A stretch of DNA of 64,000 nucleotides from SG8-40 sp963792855 (GTDB lineage Bacteria > Pseudomonadota > Gammaproteobacteria > Burkholderiales > Eutrophovitaceae): the NCBI GenBank assembly GCA_963792855.1, contig CAWBXZ010000003.1:1-64000 (forward strand), read 5' to 3'. The stretch's first letter is position 1, and every line of letters begins with the position of its first letter. This document shows positions 18,553 through 27,008 of the stretch, one piece after another. A program made the position numbers and the translations under genes. Below the pieces are notes generated by a model that was not told the DNA's origin, searched no databases, and saw only the letters and a program-made list of their open reading frames with translations.

Positions 18553-18730
18553 CGCAATCATTTATTTTGCGAATGTGAGTGGCATGCTGCGCCGCGACAC
18601 GCTGGCGCACATGCGGCGCAAGAAAGCGCCTTGATGACAATCCGCATTCGGATCGTCGCGGCATGCAAAAGCCGCCTGCGGGCGAGAGAGCCGCCCCGAA
18701 ACACCCGCTGTGTTCCGGGACGGCCCGGTA

Positions 18731-19213
18731 CTAGCCGGTCAATACGCGGCGCAGAACAGCCCGCGCGTTTTCAAGTACATCAGCGACATAACGCGCGCGC
18801 AACTGGCGAGCACGATCGACATGACGCTCGATCTCGCCATATTCCGGATCATCGCGGGCGACGGGTTTCCCTCGCGCAACCGCGCTTGCCGCAACCGTGT
18901 TCGCCGCCCCGCTTGCTTCGCCGGTCACCGCGGCGCCGGATTGCTGCATCACAACGGATACCGCTGCAGCGGTTTGGGCGCAGCGTTTCATCAACGATAC
19001 GCCGGCGTCAGTGATGGCCGTCAGGACGGTCGTGCCCGGACGGTCAATTGCAAGAGACTCGCCGCTGCTGATGACATGGTCCCTGAGGTCGCCCGTGAGG
19101 GTCACCCAAACACGGCCCCAATGAACGTGGATGCAATCACCGTGTGCTTTGCGTAGCGCGAGATTGCGGTTTCGTTCCAGCCTGAGTATTGATTTGCCGA
19201 TTTCGTTATTCAT
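18731..19213 (-). CDS. DUF2917-domain protein
   Basis: 160 residues from the ATG at 19213, which has an ideal AAGGAGG seven bases upstream. The N-terminal 75 residues form a DUF2917-like beta domain with HVHWGRVWVTLTGDLRDH and the GESLAIDRPG strand. The C-terminal tail is basic and helical (ARQLRARYVADVLENARA). Function is unknown. DUF2917 genes are often found divergent from GcvA-like LysR regulators in Betaproteobacteria, exactly as here, with about 115 bases between the starts that would hold both promoters. Confidence 0.75.
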   Translation of the reverse strand: MNNEIGKSILRLERNRNLALRKAHGDCIHVHWGRVWVTLTGDLRDHVISSGESLAIDRPGTTVLTAITDAGVSLMKRCAQTAAAVSVVMQQSGAAVTGEASGAANTVAASAVARGKPVARDDPEYGEIERHVDRARQLRARYVADVLENARAVLRRVLTG

Positions 19214-19328
19214 GTGATTCCTCCTTGAAGGAGGCAGTCCATAATGGGCGTGCCAGTGAGGTGTATTGTTGGAGCACTGCCTTTTTCGTTCAAACGATAG
19301 TTTGGAATGCGACGTATGCGTATCGGGA

Positions 19329-20303
19329 ATGCGTAATAGACCGTACGACGTGCCGCCGCTCGACCTGATCGAGGGGTTCGAGGCGGCTGCGCGCAACCTC
19401 AGTTTTACCAGGGCCGGTAGCGAGCTCCATCTGACGCAGTCTGCGGTCAGCCGGCAGATCAAGTCACTTGAAGAATGGCTTGGCGTGCCGCTTTTCGAAC
19501 GGCGTCCGCGAGCGCTGGTGCTTACCCGGCACGGCGAGACCCTTTACAAGGCGGTGCCGGGGATCTTGCGGGGGATCGAGGACGTTGCCCGCAAGATCCG
19601 CCACGAACAACAACTGCGCACCCTGACCGTAACCACCACGGCACCGTTTGCGTCCTTGTGGCTGATCCCGAGGTTGCCGCGCTATACGCGGGAGCACCCG
19701 CAACTGGATGTGCGGATATCAGCCGCCAGCAAAGTTGTGGATCTCGAACGCAGCAATGTTGAAATCGCCATCCGTTACACCAGCGAGATGCCTGCCGGGG
19801 CTGCAAGAAAGCTGTTTGAGGAAGAGGTGTTCCCGGTCTGCGCGCCGCAATTGCTGACCGATCCCGAAACGCCGCTCGCGGTACCCTCCGATCTGCGCAA
19901 CCATGTCTTGCTGCACTACGACGATCCCGCCAATCGCGTTCCATGGCTCGATTGGCCGACCTGGCTCGAGTCGGTCGGGTTGCCGGAATTCAGGGCTGCG
20001 GGCTCGGTACGCTTCAACCAGTACGAACAGGTCGTCGTTGCCGCTGCCAGCGGCCAGGGGGTCGCGCTGGGCAGAAGCCCGCTGCTCAAGCACATGCTGC
20101 AAGACGGCCGGCTGGTCGCGCCTTTCACCGGCAAATCTGCCGCGCCGCGCGCCTATTACGTCCTGACTTCCAGCGCCGCGACAGACAATCCCGATGTCAC
20201 CGAATTCGTCGACTGGCTGTTCCGGGAAGCGGACCAGCAAACCGGTGCGCATCAACGCGCCTCGACGAACGGCCAGGGTAAACGGCCAGCAAAAAAACGC
20301 TAG
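19329..20303 (+). CDS. LysR-family transcriptional regulator (GcvA-like)
   Basis: 324 residues from the ATG at 19329. The N-terminal winged helix-turn-helix contains FEAAARNLSFTRAGSELHLTQ and AVSRQIKSLEEWLG with FERRPRALVLTRHG, typical of GcvA-type LysR proteins. The C-terminal periplasmic-binding-like effector domain follows (TTAPFASLWLIPRLPRY, ASGQGVALGRSPL). The effector is unknown. It is divergent from the DUF2917 gene, which it probably controls along with itself. Its 3' end converges on the cupin gene. The tail (NGQGKRPAKKR) is basic and unconserved. Confidence 0.88.
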   Translation: MRNRPYDVPPLDLIEGFEAAARNLSFTRAGSELHLTQSAVSRQIKSLEEWLGVPLFERRPRALVLTRHGETLYKAVPGILRGIEDVARKIRHEQQLRTLTVTTTAPFASLWLIPRLPRYTREHPQLDVRISAASKVVDLERSNVEIAIRYTSEMPAGAARKLFEEEVFPVCAPQLLTDPETPLAVPSDLRNHVLLHYDDPANRVPWLDWPTWLESVGLPEFRAAGSVRFNQYEQVVVAAASGQGVALGRSPLLKHMLQDGRLVAPFTGKSAAPRAYYVLTSSAATDNPDVTEFVDWLFREADQQTGAHQRASTNGQGKRPAKKR

Positions 20304-20371
20304 CGTTCAAAGTCGGGTTTGCATCTGAACGCGGCGCCCGGCTGCAAAAAGCAGCGCGCAGAAGCGATTAC

Positions 20372-21340
20372 TTACTCTGCAGCCGCTTCAGTCTCGCTTT
20401 CGGAACTCGCGCCGGCTTCGCCCTGCCCGGGTTCCCACGTGCGAACGCCGCGAGGCCCGCGGTCCTGCACAAAGAAACTGAACATTCTTTTCTCGCCCTC
20501 GTTGTGCTGGGAGTGCGGCACGCCCGCCGGCGTCAGCAATGCGGCATTGGGTTCCCACTCGTAGCGGTCGCCGTCGATCACCGAAAACACCTTGTCGCAC
20601 TCCAGACACAATGAAATCGTATCGGCGTCGTGGCAGTGCGGCGCCTGCTCAGCACCCGGTTCCATGGTCGCAATTCCGGCGGCCATCATCGGGGCTACGC
20701 ACCCGGCCCGTTCGAACGGCGCGCTGCCAAGCTTCAGGACCGCTTGCGTCGGCGGCGTTTCCGAGCCCGCCTGCATGTCCTCGAGTTGTGCCGCAATGGT
20801 TCTGGCGGTGTAGTGCGCGGACTGCACCTTTGCATCATCGCCGGACGGCGCGGCACAACCGAGCGAGGCAAGAAAAGGCTCATCGGTTGCCACGAACAGC
20901 ACGGCATCGCCATTGGGCGCTTCGAACAGAATGGGTTCTCCGCCGGGATAGAGGAACGCGTCACCGTCGGTCCACTCGATGACTTCGTCTTCACGAAACG
21001 CGCGTCCGCTACCTTTGATGACGTAGCAAAGCACACTCGTTGCCCGGGCCAGAAACTCGTGCTCATCGCCTTCGCGCAACACCAGATAACGGGCAAGCAG
21101 ATTGGCTGTCGTTGCCGGATACGCGGTACCCAATGCCGAAGACCGGTCAAAGTCGAGCATGCCGGTCGCCGCCGAGGGCGCAAAGGCGCGGCCTGCCTCC
21201 CCGGAAAAAACGTGTGCATGCGATTTGGAAACGCTCACCGGGGCCGTCTTCGGCGAGGTCAGATATTGCGCGCGTCCTGCCTGGATCGTAGCCGGCGCCC
21301 GGCTAACGAGGCGGCGGTAACTTTCGGACGAAATGATCAT
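20372..21340 (-). CDS. Bicupin protein
   Basis: 322 residues from the ATG at 21340, with GGAGG eight bases upstream. Two cupin barrels are visible. The first has YLVLREGDEHEFLARAT and YPGGEPILFEAPNG. The second has AGIATMEPGAEQAPHCHDADT with likely metal-binding His residues (PHCH, then PHSQHNEGEKRMFSFF). The layout is like gentisate 1,2-dioxygenase-type bicupins, but the first barrel lacks a clear His cluster, so a metal site is credible only in the second. The substrate is unknown. It converges with the LysR gene and ends in an acidic tail rich in Glu and Ala. Confidence 0.7.
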   Translation of the reverse strand: MIISSESYRRLVSRAPATIQAGRAQYLTSPKTAPVSVSKSHAHVFSGEAGRAFAPSAATGMLDFDRSSALGTAYPATTANLLARYLVLREGDEHEFLARATSVLCYVIKGSGRAFREDEVIEWTDGDAFLYPGGEPILFEAPNGDAVLFVATDEPFLASLGCAAPSGDDAKVQSAHYTARTIAAQLEDMQAGSETPPTQAVLKLGSAPFERAGCVAPMMAAGIATMEPGAEQAPHCHDADTISLCLECDKVFSVIDGDRYEWEPNAALLTPAGVPHSQHNEGEKRMFSFFVQDRGPRGVRTWEPGQGEAGASSESETEAAAE

Positions 21341-21641
21341 TTGGTTTACCTCCAGACATCGGCACGGCCGATGTTTCAGCATACGTTCGGAAGCGCTCCG
21401 GGCCGGCGATCGGGCCGGGAGACGCAGTGCATTGCTTGGACAGCAATCGACGGCAGAGTGTAGCATTGCCGGGTGGGTTCGCCGGGGATTGTCGTGTCAG
21501 TATCGCGTTGCCTGCAGCGCGTTTACGGTTGCGCTGACTTCGCGCAGCCGGAACCATGCAATCCGCCATCGGCAGTCGCTGTTCGGTTCAATTCGTTGCC
21601 CGAACATCTATTGACGTTAAAACCTTGATCAGGAAACCATC

Positions 21642-21962
21642 GTGTCCGATTTACAGCTCGAACATCTGAACATTCCGGCCAAAGATCCGCTTGGACTGGC
21701 GCAATGGTATGCGCAAACTTTTGGCCTCAGGGCGGAAAAGCACCTGGTGCGCGGCCCCGGCGTGCTGATCGCCTTCGTCCAGGGCGAACCTATCAATCGC
21801 GCCGAGGACGTGCACATCGGCTTTCGCGTGCCGTCCATGGAGGCCCTCAACAACTGGGCGAAAAAGTTCGGCGCCGAAGCAAAAGCCGGCGCGGAATTCA
21901 CGGCTTTCCGCACGCCAGACCCGGAAGGCAATTGCCTGGAGTTGTACACGCCGAACGCCTGA
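21642..21962 (+). CDS. VOC-superfamily (glyoxalase-like) protein
   Basis: 106 residues starting at a GTG, a single vicinal-oxygen-chelate half-barrel pair. It opens with LEHLNIPAKDPLGLAQWYAQTFGLR and ends with the strand DPEGNCLELYTPN, where His (LEHLN) and Glu (CLELY) are the usual metal ligands. Members include glyoxalase I, fosfomycin-resistance enzymes and extradiol-like dioxygenases. At this size it would act as a dimer. The context (cupin on one side, H1-like protein on the other) does not show its substrate. Confidence 0.8.
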   Translation: MSDLQLEHLNIPAKDPLGLAQWYAQTFGLRAEKHLVRGPGVLIAFVQGEPINRAEDVHIGFRVPSMEALNNWAKKFGAEAKAGAEFTAFRTPDPEGNCLELYTPNA

Positions 21963-22067
21963 ACCCGGCTTTCAGGACGGGGGCAAGCGCACCTGGATCG
22001 CCCCGGCACAGCCCCGAGGGCAGAGACCGTTCACCAGACTCGAACGGCGCCGGATAATGCCTGAATC

Positions 22068-22099
22068 GCGCTGATCATCCCGGGCTGTTCGATCAGCGC
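22068..22099. terminator. Stem-loop between convergent genes
   Basis: GCGCTGATC (22068-22076) and GATCAGCGC (22091-22099) form a perfect 9-base stem with a 14-base loop, between the VOC gene and the H1-like gene that face each other. No strong T run follows on either strand, so it may terminate weakly or protect the 3' ends. Confidence 0.4.
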
Positions 22100-22122
22100 C
22101 GGGATGAATCACCGGTTCGTGC

Positions 22123-22620
22123 TCAGCGCCGCTTGCGCGCGGCTTTTTTCGACGCTGCCGATTTCTTTGCCGCGCGTTTCTTCGGGGCGGTTTTCTTCAC
22201 CGCTTTTTTCTTCGGCGCGGCTTTCTTCACTGCCTTCTTCTTCGCAGCTGCCTTTTTCTTGCCGGCTTTCTTCTTTTTCGCCGCAGCCGGTTTGCCGGGA
22301 CTGGCGATCCACTCGGCAGCCTGTTTGCGCAACTTCTCGATTTCCCGGGAAATCTCCGTCGCCGTCTTCTTTCTATGGGTTTCCGCCTGCTGCTTCATCT
22401 TCTTCAGTTCCGCAGCGACTCTCTTTTGCTGAGCGGCGGCCTGCTTTCTCAGCTTCTCGGCATTCGCCAGTGCCGACTTGCGCGCCGACTCCAGCCTCTT
22501 CTTCATCGCGGCGATCTGCCCACTGTGGTTCGCTTTCAATGAAGCGATGTCCTTCGCAACGAGCTTTCTCAAATTGGACGCGCCCCCTGATTTCCTTCGT
22601 GCAGCAGCAGTACCAGCCAT
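22123..22620 (-). CDS. Lysine/alanine-rich histone H1-like protein
   Basis: 165 residues from the ATG at 22620 behind GGAGAGAG. The middle (about 15-105) is a charged helical coiled-coil-like region (KSALANAEKLRKQAAAQQK). The last 55 residues are repeats of Lys, Ala and Pro such as KKAVKKAAPKKK, similar to eukaryotic H1 tails and bacterial AlgP/BpH1-like proteins. It should bind DNA without sequence preference through its tail and affect nucleoid structure or transcription. The repeat length is likely to vary between strains, as short tandem codon repeats here are prone to slippage. Confidence 0.75.
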   Translation of the reverse strand: MAGTAAARRKSGGASNLRKLVAKDIASLKANHSGQIAAMKKRLESARKSALANAEKLRKQAAAQQKRVAAELKKMKQQAETHRKKTATEISREIEKLRKQAAEWIASPGKPAAAKKKKAGKKKAAAKKKAVKKAAPKKKAVKKTAPKKRAAKKSAASKKAARKRR

Positions 22621-22890
22621 TACTCTCTCCAATCATCAAGTTAATCGACAAACTTCAGTACTCCCCTAATATAACAACTATCTGCGCAGATGTATGCGTC
22701 GACGCCCGTCCGGCGCCTGATATTTGCATGCCGGTGTAGTAATTACGCATCAACGCACGATGCCCGAACAGAATCTTGCCGATCATTCGCGCGCCGGCCG
22801 TTGCCCTTTTATTTGACGCCGGTCGTGTAACGGCACACTCGCAGTGTGATGGCTGCGATGGCCCGGCGGAGCCGGTCACACGGTCGGCTT

Positions 22891-23610
22891 CTACAAGCTG
22901 CGCCGGAACATCGCGATCAATCGCTCCCAGTGCCGTTCAGCGGAAGCCTTGTCATACTGATCGCCTCTGGAGGGAAACACCCAGCCGTGTTGCGTGCCGG
23001 GATACCACTCGATACGGGCGTTGATATCGACGCCTTCCAGACAGGCATCGAGCGCCTCGATCATTTCCGTGGGAGCGAATTCATCGGTCTCGGCGCACGC
23101 AAAGTACATCTCCCCCTTGATTTTGTGTGCGGCGCGATGCGGCGAGTCCTTTGCGCTGGAGAACAACCGCACACCATGAATCGAAGCGGCGGCAGCAATG
23201 CGATCCGCAAACTTCGCCGCGGCCGCGAACGCAAACGGACCGCTCATGCAATACCCGACGCAGCCTGCCTTGCCATCGCCGGCAGCGGCATCCTTCGCGG
23301 CAAAATCAAACATGGCCTGAATATCGGCGCACGCCATGGCAATGCTGACCGAGCGCATGTGCTCGAACATCTCTTCGCGATTGTCCGGCGTCTTCCTGAA
23401 CTCGCGCACCCTGCGGTAGTACAGGTTGGGCAGCATCACGTAGTAGCCGGCCGTACCCAGCCGCCGCGCCATATCGTGCAATTCCTCGCGCTTGCCCGGC
23501 GCGTCCATCAAGTACAACACAACAGGATGCGGACCGCCCTCTTCGGGGTGGGTAATGAAGGTATTCATTGCGCCGTCGGCGGTCCGGATGTCAATATCAC
23601 GATCAATCAT
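22891..23610 (-). CDS. Dienelactone hydrolase family protein
   Basis: 239 residues from the ATG at 23610 (AAAGGAG eight bases upstream). It is an alpha/beta hydrolase with the Cys nucleophile elbow GYCMSGP (C121), the position of Cys123 in classic dienelactone hydrolase. The acid probably lies in CAETDEFAP and the His in PGTQHGWVFPSRG. The N-terminal IRTADGAMNTFITHPEEGG and VVLYLMDAPG match the family. It hydrolyses lactones or related esters, for instance in chloroaromatic breakdown, although many members have other substrates. It is a single gene with no matching pathway genes adjacent. Confidence 0.85.
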   Translation of the reverse strand: MIDRDIDIRTADGAMNTFITHPEEGGPHPVVLYLMDAPGKREELHDMARRLGTAGYYVMLPNLYYRRVREFRKTPDNREEMFEHMRSVSIAMACADIQAMFDFAAKDAAAGDGKAGCVGYCMSGPFAFAAAAKFADRIAAAASIHGVRLFSSAKDSPHRAAHKIKGEMYFACAETDEFAPTEMIEALDACLEGVDINARIEWYPGTQHGWVFPSRGDQYDKASAERHWERLIAMFRRSL

Positions 23611-23895
23611 CGACGACTCCTTTTGCAATTTTAATTTTTGCGCAATTTTGCGAACAGGTATCCGCAAGACCGGTCAACGGCATTGTAGTCGGGTAGACCT
23701 GGCGCGATTTCTTCACGGCGCCCGGCATGCCTGTTTCCGTACACGGCCCGCCCGCGCAGGTGTCCGGTTCGCGTCGGCGACGCCTGCCCGTCACGCACAC
23801 AGCCGGGGCTGGCTGCCGTGATCGTCTTTCCGGTGCGCGGGATGCTGTATCGCGCTTTTCAAACAACGTTTCGTCTCTGACCCGGGATTAAAACC

Positions 23896-24867
23896 ATGAA
23901 TTTCGTGATTGTGGGTGCTGGCGCACTGGGCTCGATTTATGCCGCTTACCTGGCGCGCGGCGGTCATGACGTTTCACTGATTGCCCGCGGAGCGCGTGCC
24001 GCGGGCCTTGCGAAACATGGCATTGCGGTTACCGGCCAGGATTCCTTCTCGATTCGCTGCAACGTGGTCACGCAGCCGGAAAGCCTGCGTCAGACCGACG
24101 TCCTCATCGTTGCGATCAAAACCTACGACACGGTGGATGCTTTGGCGCCACTCAGGACACTCAAGGCAAACCGCGTGTTTTCCGTTCAAAACGGCGTTCT
24201 CAAGAACGATCAACTCAGCGAGGTATTCGGGCAACAACACACGCTGGGTGCAATCAGCATGATCGGTGGCGATGTCCTGCCTGCCGAAGACGGTCTTCCC
24301 GGCGCCGTTCGTTACAACATGGCGGGCCCGACCATCATCGGCGAACCCGGCGGCGGGGAGTCTGATCGCGTACAGGAAATTGTCGATACGTTCACGCAAT
24401 CCGGGCTCAAGGCGCAGTCCTCGGACGACATTACCTCGACCGAATGGTCGAAATTCGTCGGCTGGTCGGGGTTCAGCACGCTTGCGGTGATGACCCGCCA
24501 GCCCACCTGGCGCTTCATGGCCGATGCCGATACGGCGTTGATTGCCGCACGCGTCATGCGCGAGACGGCAAACGTCGCCATCCGCCATGGCGTCAAATTA
24601 CAGGACAGCGGATTCAGCAGCCGGGCGTTCGTCAACGGCAGCGAAGAGGATGCAGTCAAGGCCGTGCAGGCACACGGCGAACGAATGAAGGCGAGCGCCC
24701 CCGATTTCCGCCAGTCGATCTTGCAGGACGCGGACCGTCATCGCCGGCTGGAAGTCCACGAGACACTGGATCACACCCTGACACTGGCCGCAGAACTCGG
24801 TGTCGCGACCCCCACACTCGACCTGTGCTGCCGCGTGCTGCGCGTCGTCTCGCGCGCGGCCGCGTAA
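23896..24867 (+). CDS. Ketopantoate reductase (PanE/ApbA) family protein
   Basis: 323 residues with an N-terminal NADP-binding Rossmann motif, VGAGALGSIYAAYLARGG, and the family's mid-chain catalytic Lys region STEWSKFVGWSG. IKTYDTVDAL and SVQNGVLKNDQL match the ApbA signature blocks. Ketopantoate reductases make pantoate for coenzyme A using NADPH, but organisms with several paralogues usually have only one true PanE. A second paralogue lies at 25959. Neither is near panB or panC, so both may reduce other 2-oxo acids. Confidence 0.82.
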   Translation: MNFVIVGAGALGSIYAAYLARGGHDVSLIARGARAAGLAKHGIAVTGQDSFSIRCNVVTQPESLRQTDVLIVAIKTYDTVDALAPLRTLKANRVFSVQNGVLKNDQLSEVFGQQHTLGAISMIGGDVLPAEDGLPGAVRYNMAGPTIIGEPGGGESDRVQEIVDTFTQSGLKAQSSDDITSTEWSKFVGWSGFSTLAVMTRQPTWRFMADADTALIAARVMRETANVAIRHGVKLQDSGFSSRAFVNGSEEDAVKAVQAHGERMKASAPDFRQSILQDADRHRRLEVHETLDHTLTLAAELGVATPTLDLCCRVLRVVSRAAA

Positions 24868-24902
24868 CGCGTTCTCCAGCCGCGCACCAGCACTTTCCGG
24901 GG

Positions 24903-25322
24903 TCAGTCCTTTTTCATGCCGTTGGCGATCAGTTCGCGGTATCCGCCATTGGTCACCGGCACCACGGTATAGCCTTGCTTGCGCATCGCTTCAACGACGT
25001 ACGACGCGCGCCCGCCAGAGGCACAGTAGGCGATGACAGGAATCGAGCGATCGGGCAACTCCGAACCGACATCCCGCGCCACTTTGTCATAGGGAATGTG
25101 AATCGCGCCTTCAACATGCCCGGCAAGCCACTCGAGTGTGCTGCGCACGTCCAGATAGATGACATTCTCATTCTGCAAGGAGGCGGCCTCCTGCGGCGTC
25201 AACGACTGACGCTGGCTGAGATCGATCTTGTCCACACCGTTCTGCTCCGGCGGCTCGGCCAGAGCCAGCGGTGCAAATATCAGTAACAAAACAATCAGGA
25301 TGTGTCGCGGCAGTTGTTTCAT
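24903..25322 (-). CDS. Periplasmic rhodanese-domain protein
   Basis: 139 residues from the ATG at 25322. The signal peptide covers about residues 1-22 (LPRHILIVLLLIFAPLALA). A single rhodanese domain follows, with NVIYLDVRSTLEWLAGHVEG and the active-site loop CASGGRA, where C100 would carry a persulfide. Such proteins transfer sulfur or bind cyanide/thiosulfate; a periplasmic single-domain form is often of PspE type. The gene converges with the upstream ketopantoate reductase gene. Confidence 0.85.
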   Translation of the reverse strand: MKQLPRHILIVLLLIFAPLALAEPPEQNGVDKIDLSQRQSLTPQEAASLQNENVIYLDVRSTLEWLAGHVEGAIHIPYDKVARDVGSELPDRSIPVIAYCASGGRASYVVEAMRKQGYTVVPVTNGGYRELIANGMKKD

Positions 25323-25419
25323 CGTGTCAGCCTCTGTCGTGTGTTCGCTGCGTTTGCCGGACACGGAGTATGCCTGCCTGATCGGGCTTGCGGAACACGA
25401 TAGCCATCGGCACCGGCGC

Positions 25420-25779
25420 TCAACGCCGCCCCGCTCTTGCATACGCGATCAGGCAAATCGCTGCCATCAACAGGCCGATGAACTCGCGCGCAGATTCCAC
25501 GTACGGTTTTTCCGGCGTCATCTTGTCGTTAATGGATGCGTAGTCGCCTGATACGAGGAAATCGACGAAGCCGGGCATCGCGATGAGCAAGCCGGCCAGC
25601 ACCATGCCGCCGGCCAGCAACGCGACGTTCGGCAAACGGCGGCGCAAAACCCTCGCCAGAGGAACTGCGGCAACCGCAACGTAGACCGCCACCCAATAAG
25701 CCGGGTCGGGATCGTTTAACTGGATCGCCGCCATCATCACGAACACCAGGGCAACAATGGCATGAAGGACTTTGTGCAT
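25420..25779 (-). CDS. TMEM220-family small membrane protein
   Basis: 119 residues from the ATG at 25779 behind CGGAG. Four hydrophobic helices are visible (LHAIVALVFVMMAAIQL, YWVAVYVAVAAVPLARV, VALLAGGMVLAGLLIA, FIGLLMAAICLIAYA), with the conserved QLNDPDP between the first two. This matches the transmembrane 220 family, whose function is unknown. It shares strand and close spacing with the rhodanese gene but the two need not be an operon. Confidence 0.78.
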   Translation of the reverse strand: MHKVLHAIVALVFVMMAAIQLNDPDPAYWVAVYVAVAAVPLARVLRRRLPNVALLAGGMVLAGLLIAMPGFVDFLVSGDYASINDKMTPEKPYVESAREFIGLLMAAICLIAYARAGRR

Positions 25780-25958
25780 CGCAACTCCGCTCGCGCCTTG
25801 AAGCCCATCATACGTCATCCAGGTTCACATCCGTACCGGCCGAATCCGTCCACGCCGCCAACCAGGCCCCGGGCAATCACAGCGGATGCCGGAGAAATCT
25901 GCCGCAGTAGCGTAAAATTCGGCGCCACATCGCAAAAATACGTGAGGAAGGGCAAGCA

Positions 25959-26888
25959 ATGAAAATCGCCATCATGGGCTGCGGTGCCATGGGTAGTGTC
26001 TATGCGGCGCTGCTCGCTGACGCCGGACATGAAGTGTGGGCCATCGATGCGTGGAAGGAACACGTAGACGCGATGCGCACCGGGGGACTTCGGCTTGAAG
26101 GCGCGTCCGGCGACCGGACCGTGAAGCTGCACGCCACTACGGATGCGACCGAAGCGGGGCCATGCGAACTCGTCATCCTCGCCACCAAAGCCATGGACGT
26201 GGAGCGCGCCGCGGCTGCCGCGAAGCCGCTGCTCGGCAAGGACACCGTCCTGCTTTCGATCCAGAACGGCCTTGGCGGGCCGGATACGGCGGCCCGCGTC
26301 ATCGGCAAGGAACACGTCATGGTCGGCGTGGTCGGGGGCTTCGGTGCTTCCATGCGCGGGCCCGGCCATGCGCACCACAACGGCATGGAACTGGTACGGT
26401 TGGGAGAGTTTGGCGGCCCGATCACTCCACGGCTGGAAGCAGTCGCAGACGTATGGCGCTCCGGCGGATTCCGGGTGAAATGCTTCGACGACATCGATCA
26501 GTTGATCTGGGAAAAACTGATCTGCAATGTCTGTTATTCCGGAACCTGCACGCTCACTGGTCTGACCGTCGGCGAAGTGATGAACGACGCCGATGCGTGG
26601 CGCAGCGCTTCGGGTTGCGCCGTCGAGGCGTATAACGTGGCGCGCGCGCGCGGCATCAAGCTCGACTTCGACGACCCGGTTGCGTACGTGCATAACTTCG
26701 GCACGAAGATCCCCGGCGCCCGTCCGTCGATGCTGCTCGACCATATGGCAAAACGCATGTCCGAGATCGACGCGATCAACGGCGCGATTCCGCCGGCGGC
26801 TGAATCACTCAACGTGGCCGCGCCTTTCAACACGGTTGTGAGCGCGCTGGTGCGCGCCAGGGAACGGAAAATGGGTGTTCGCGATTGA
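25959..26888 (+). CDS. Ketopantoate reductase family protein (second paralogue)
   Basis: 309 residues. The Rossmann motif is MGCGAMGSVYAALLADAGH. The catalytic region IDQLIWEKLICNVCYSGTC supplies the Lys, and IPPAAESLNVAAPFNTVVS is the conserved C-terminal helix region with the Asn. It differs substantially from the paralogue at 23896, so it is not a recent duplicate. It is followed by aldehyde and alcohol dehydrogenases on the same strand, which suggests a role in a small oxidation-reduction pathway rather than pantothenate synthesis. Confidence 0.8.
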   Translation: MKIAIMGCGAMGSVYAALLADAGHEVWAIDAWKEHVDAMRTGGLRLEGASGDRTVKLHATTDATEAGPCELVILATKAMDVERAAAAAKPLLGKDTVLLSIQNGLGGPDTAARVIGKEHVMVGVVGGFGASMRGPGHAHHNGMELVRLGEFGGPITPRLEAVADVWRSGGFRVKCFDDIDQLIWEKLICNVCYSGTCTLTGLTVGEVMNDADAWRSASGCAVEAYNVARARGIKLDFDDPVAYVHNFGTKIPGARPSMLLDHMAKRMSEIDAINGAIPPAAESLNVAAPFNTVVSALVRARERKMGVRD

Positions 26889-26910
26889 CACATCGGACAC
26901 AATCGGGAAA

Positions 26911-26990
26911 ACACGGTGCTGAGATTACACGGTGTTGAAATGACACAGTGTTGAGTTAAACGGCGCAGAGATCACGCGGTGCAGAGACAA
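26911..26990 (+). repeat. Degenerate 16-base tandem repeats
   Basis: Units such as CACGGTGCTGAGATTA (26911-26926) and CACGGTGTTGAAATGA (26927-26942) are followed by a third diverged copy (from 26943) and shorter remnants containing CGCAGAG and GTGCAGAG up to 26990. They fill the gap between the second ketopantoate reductase gene and the aldehyde dehydrogenase start. The CGCAGAG core is shared with the inverted repeat at 29722-29890. Confidence 0.55.
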
Positions 26991-27008
26991 CAGGCTACGG
27001 AGAAAACG

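Noticed and set aside
20304..20371. CGTTCA/TGAACG hairpin between LysR and cupin genes
   Set aside because: Only six paired bases and no T run.
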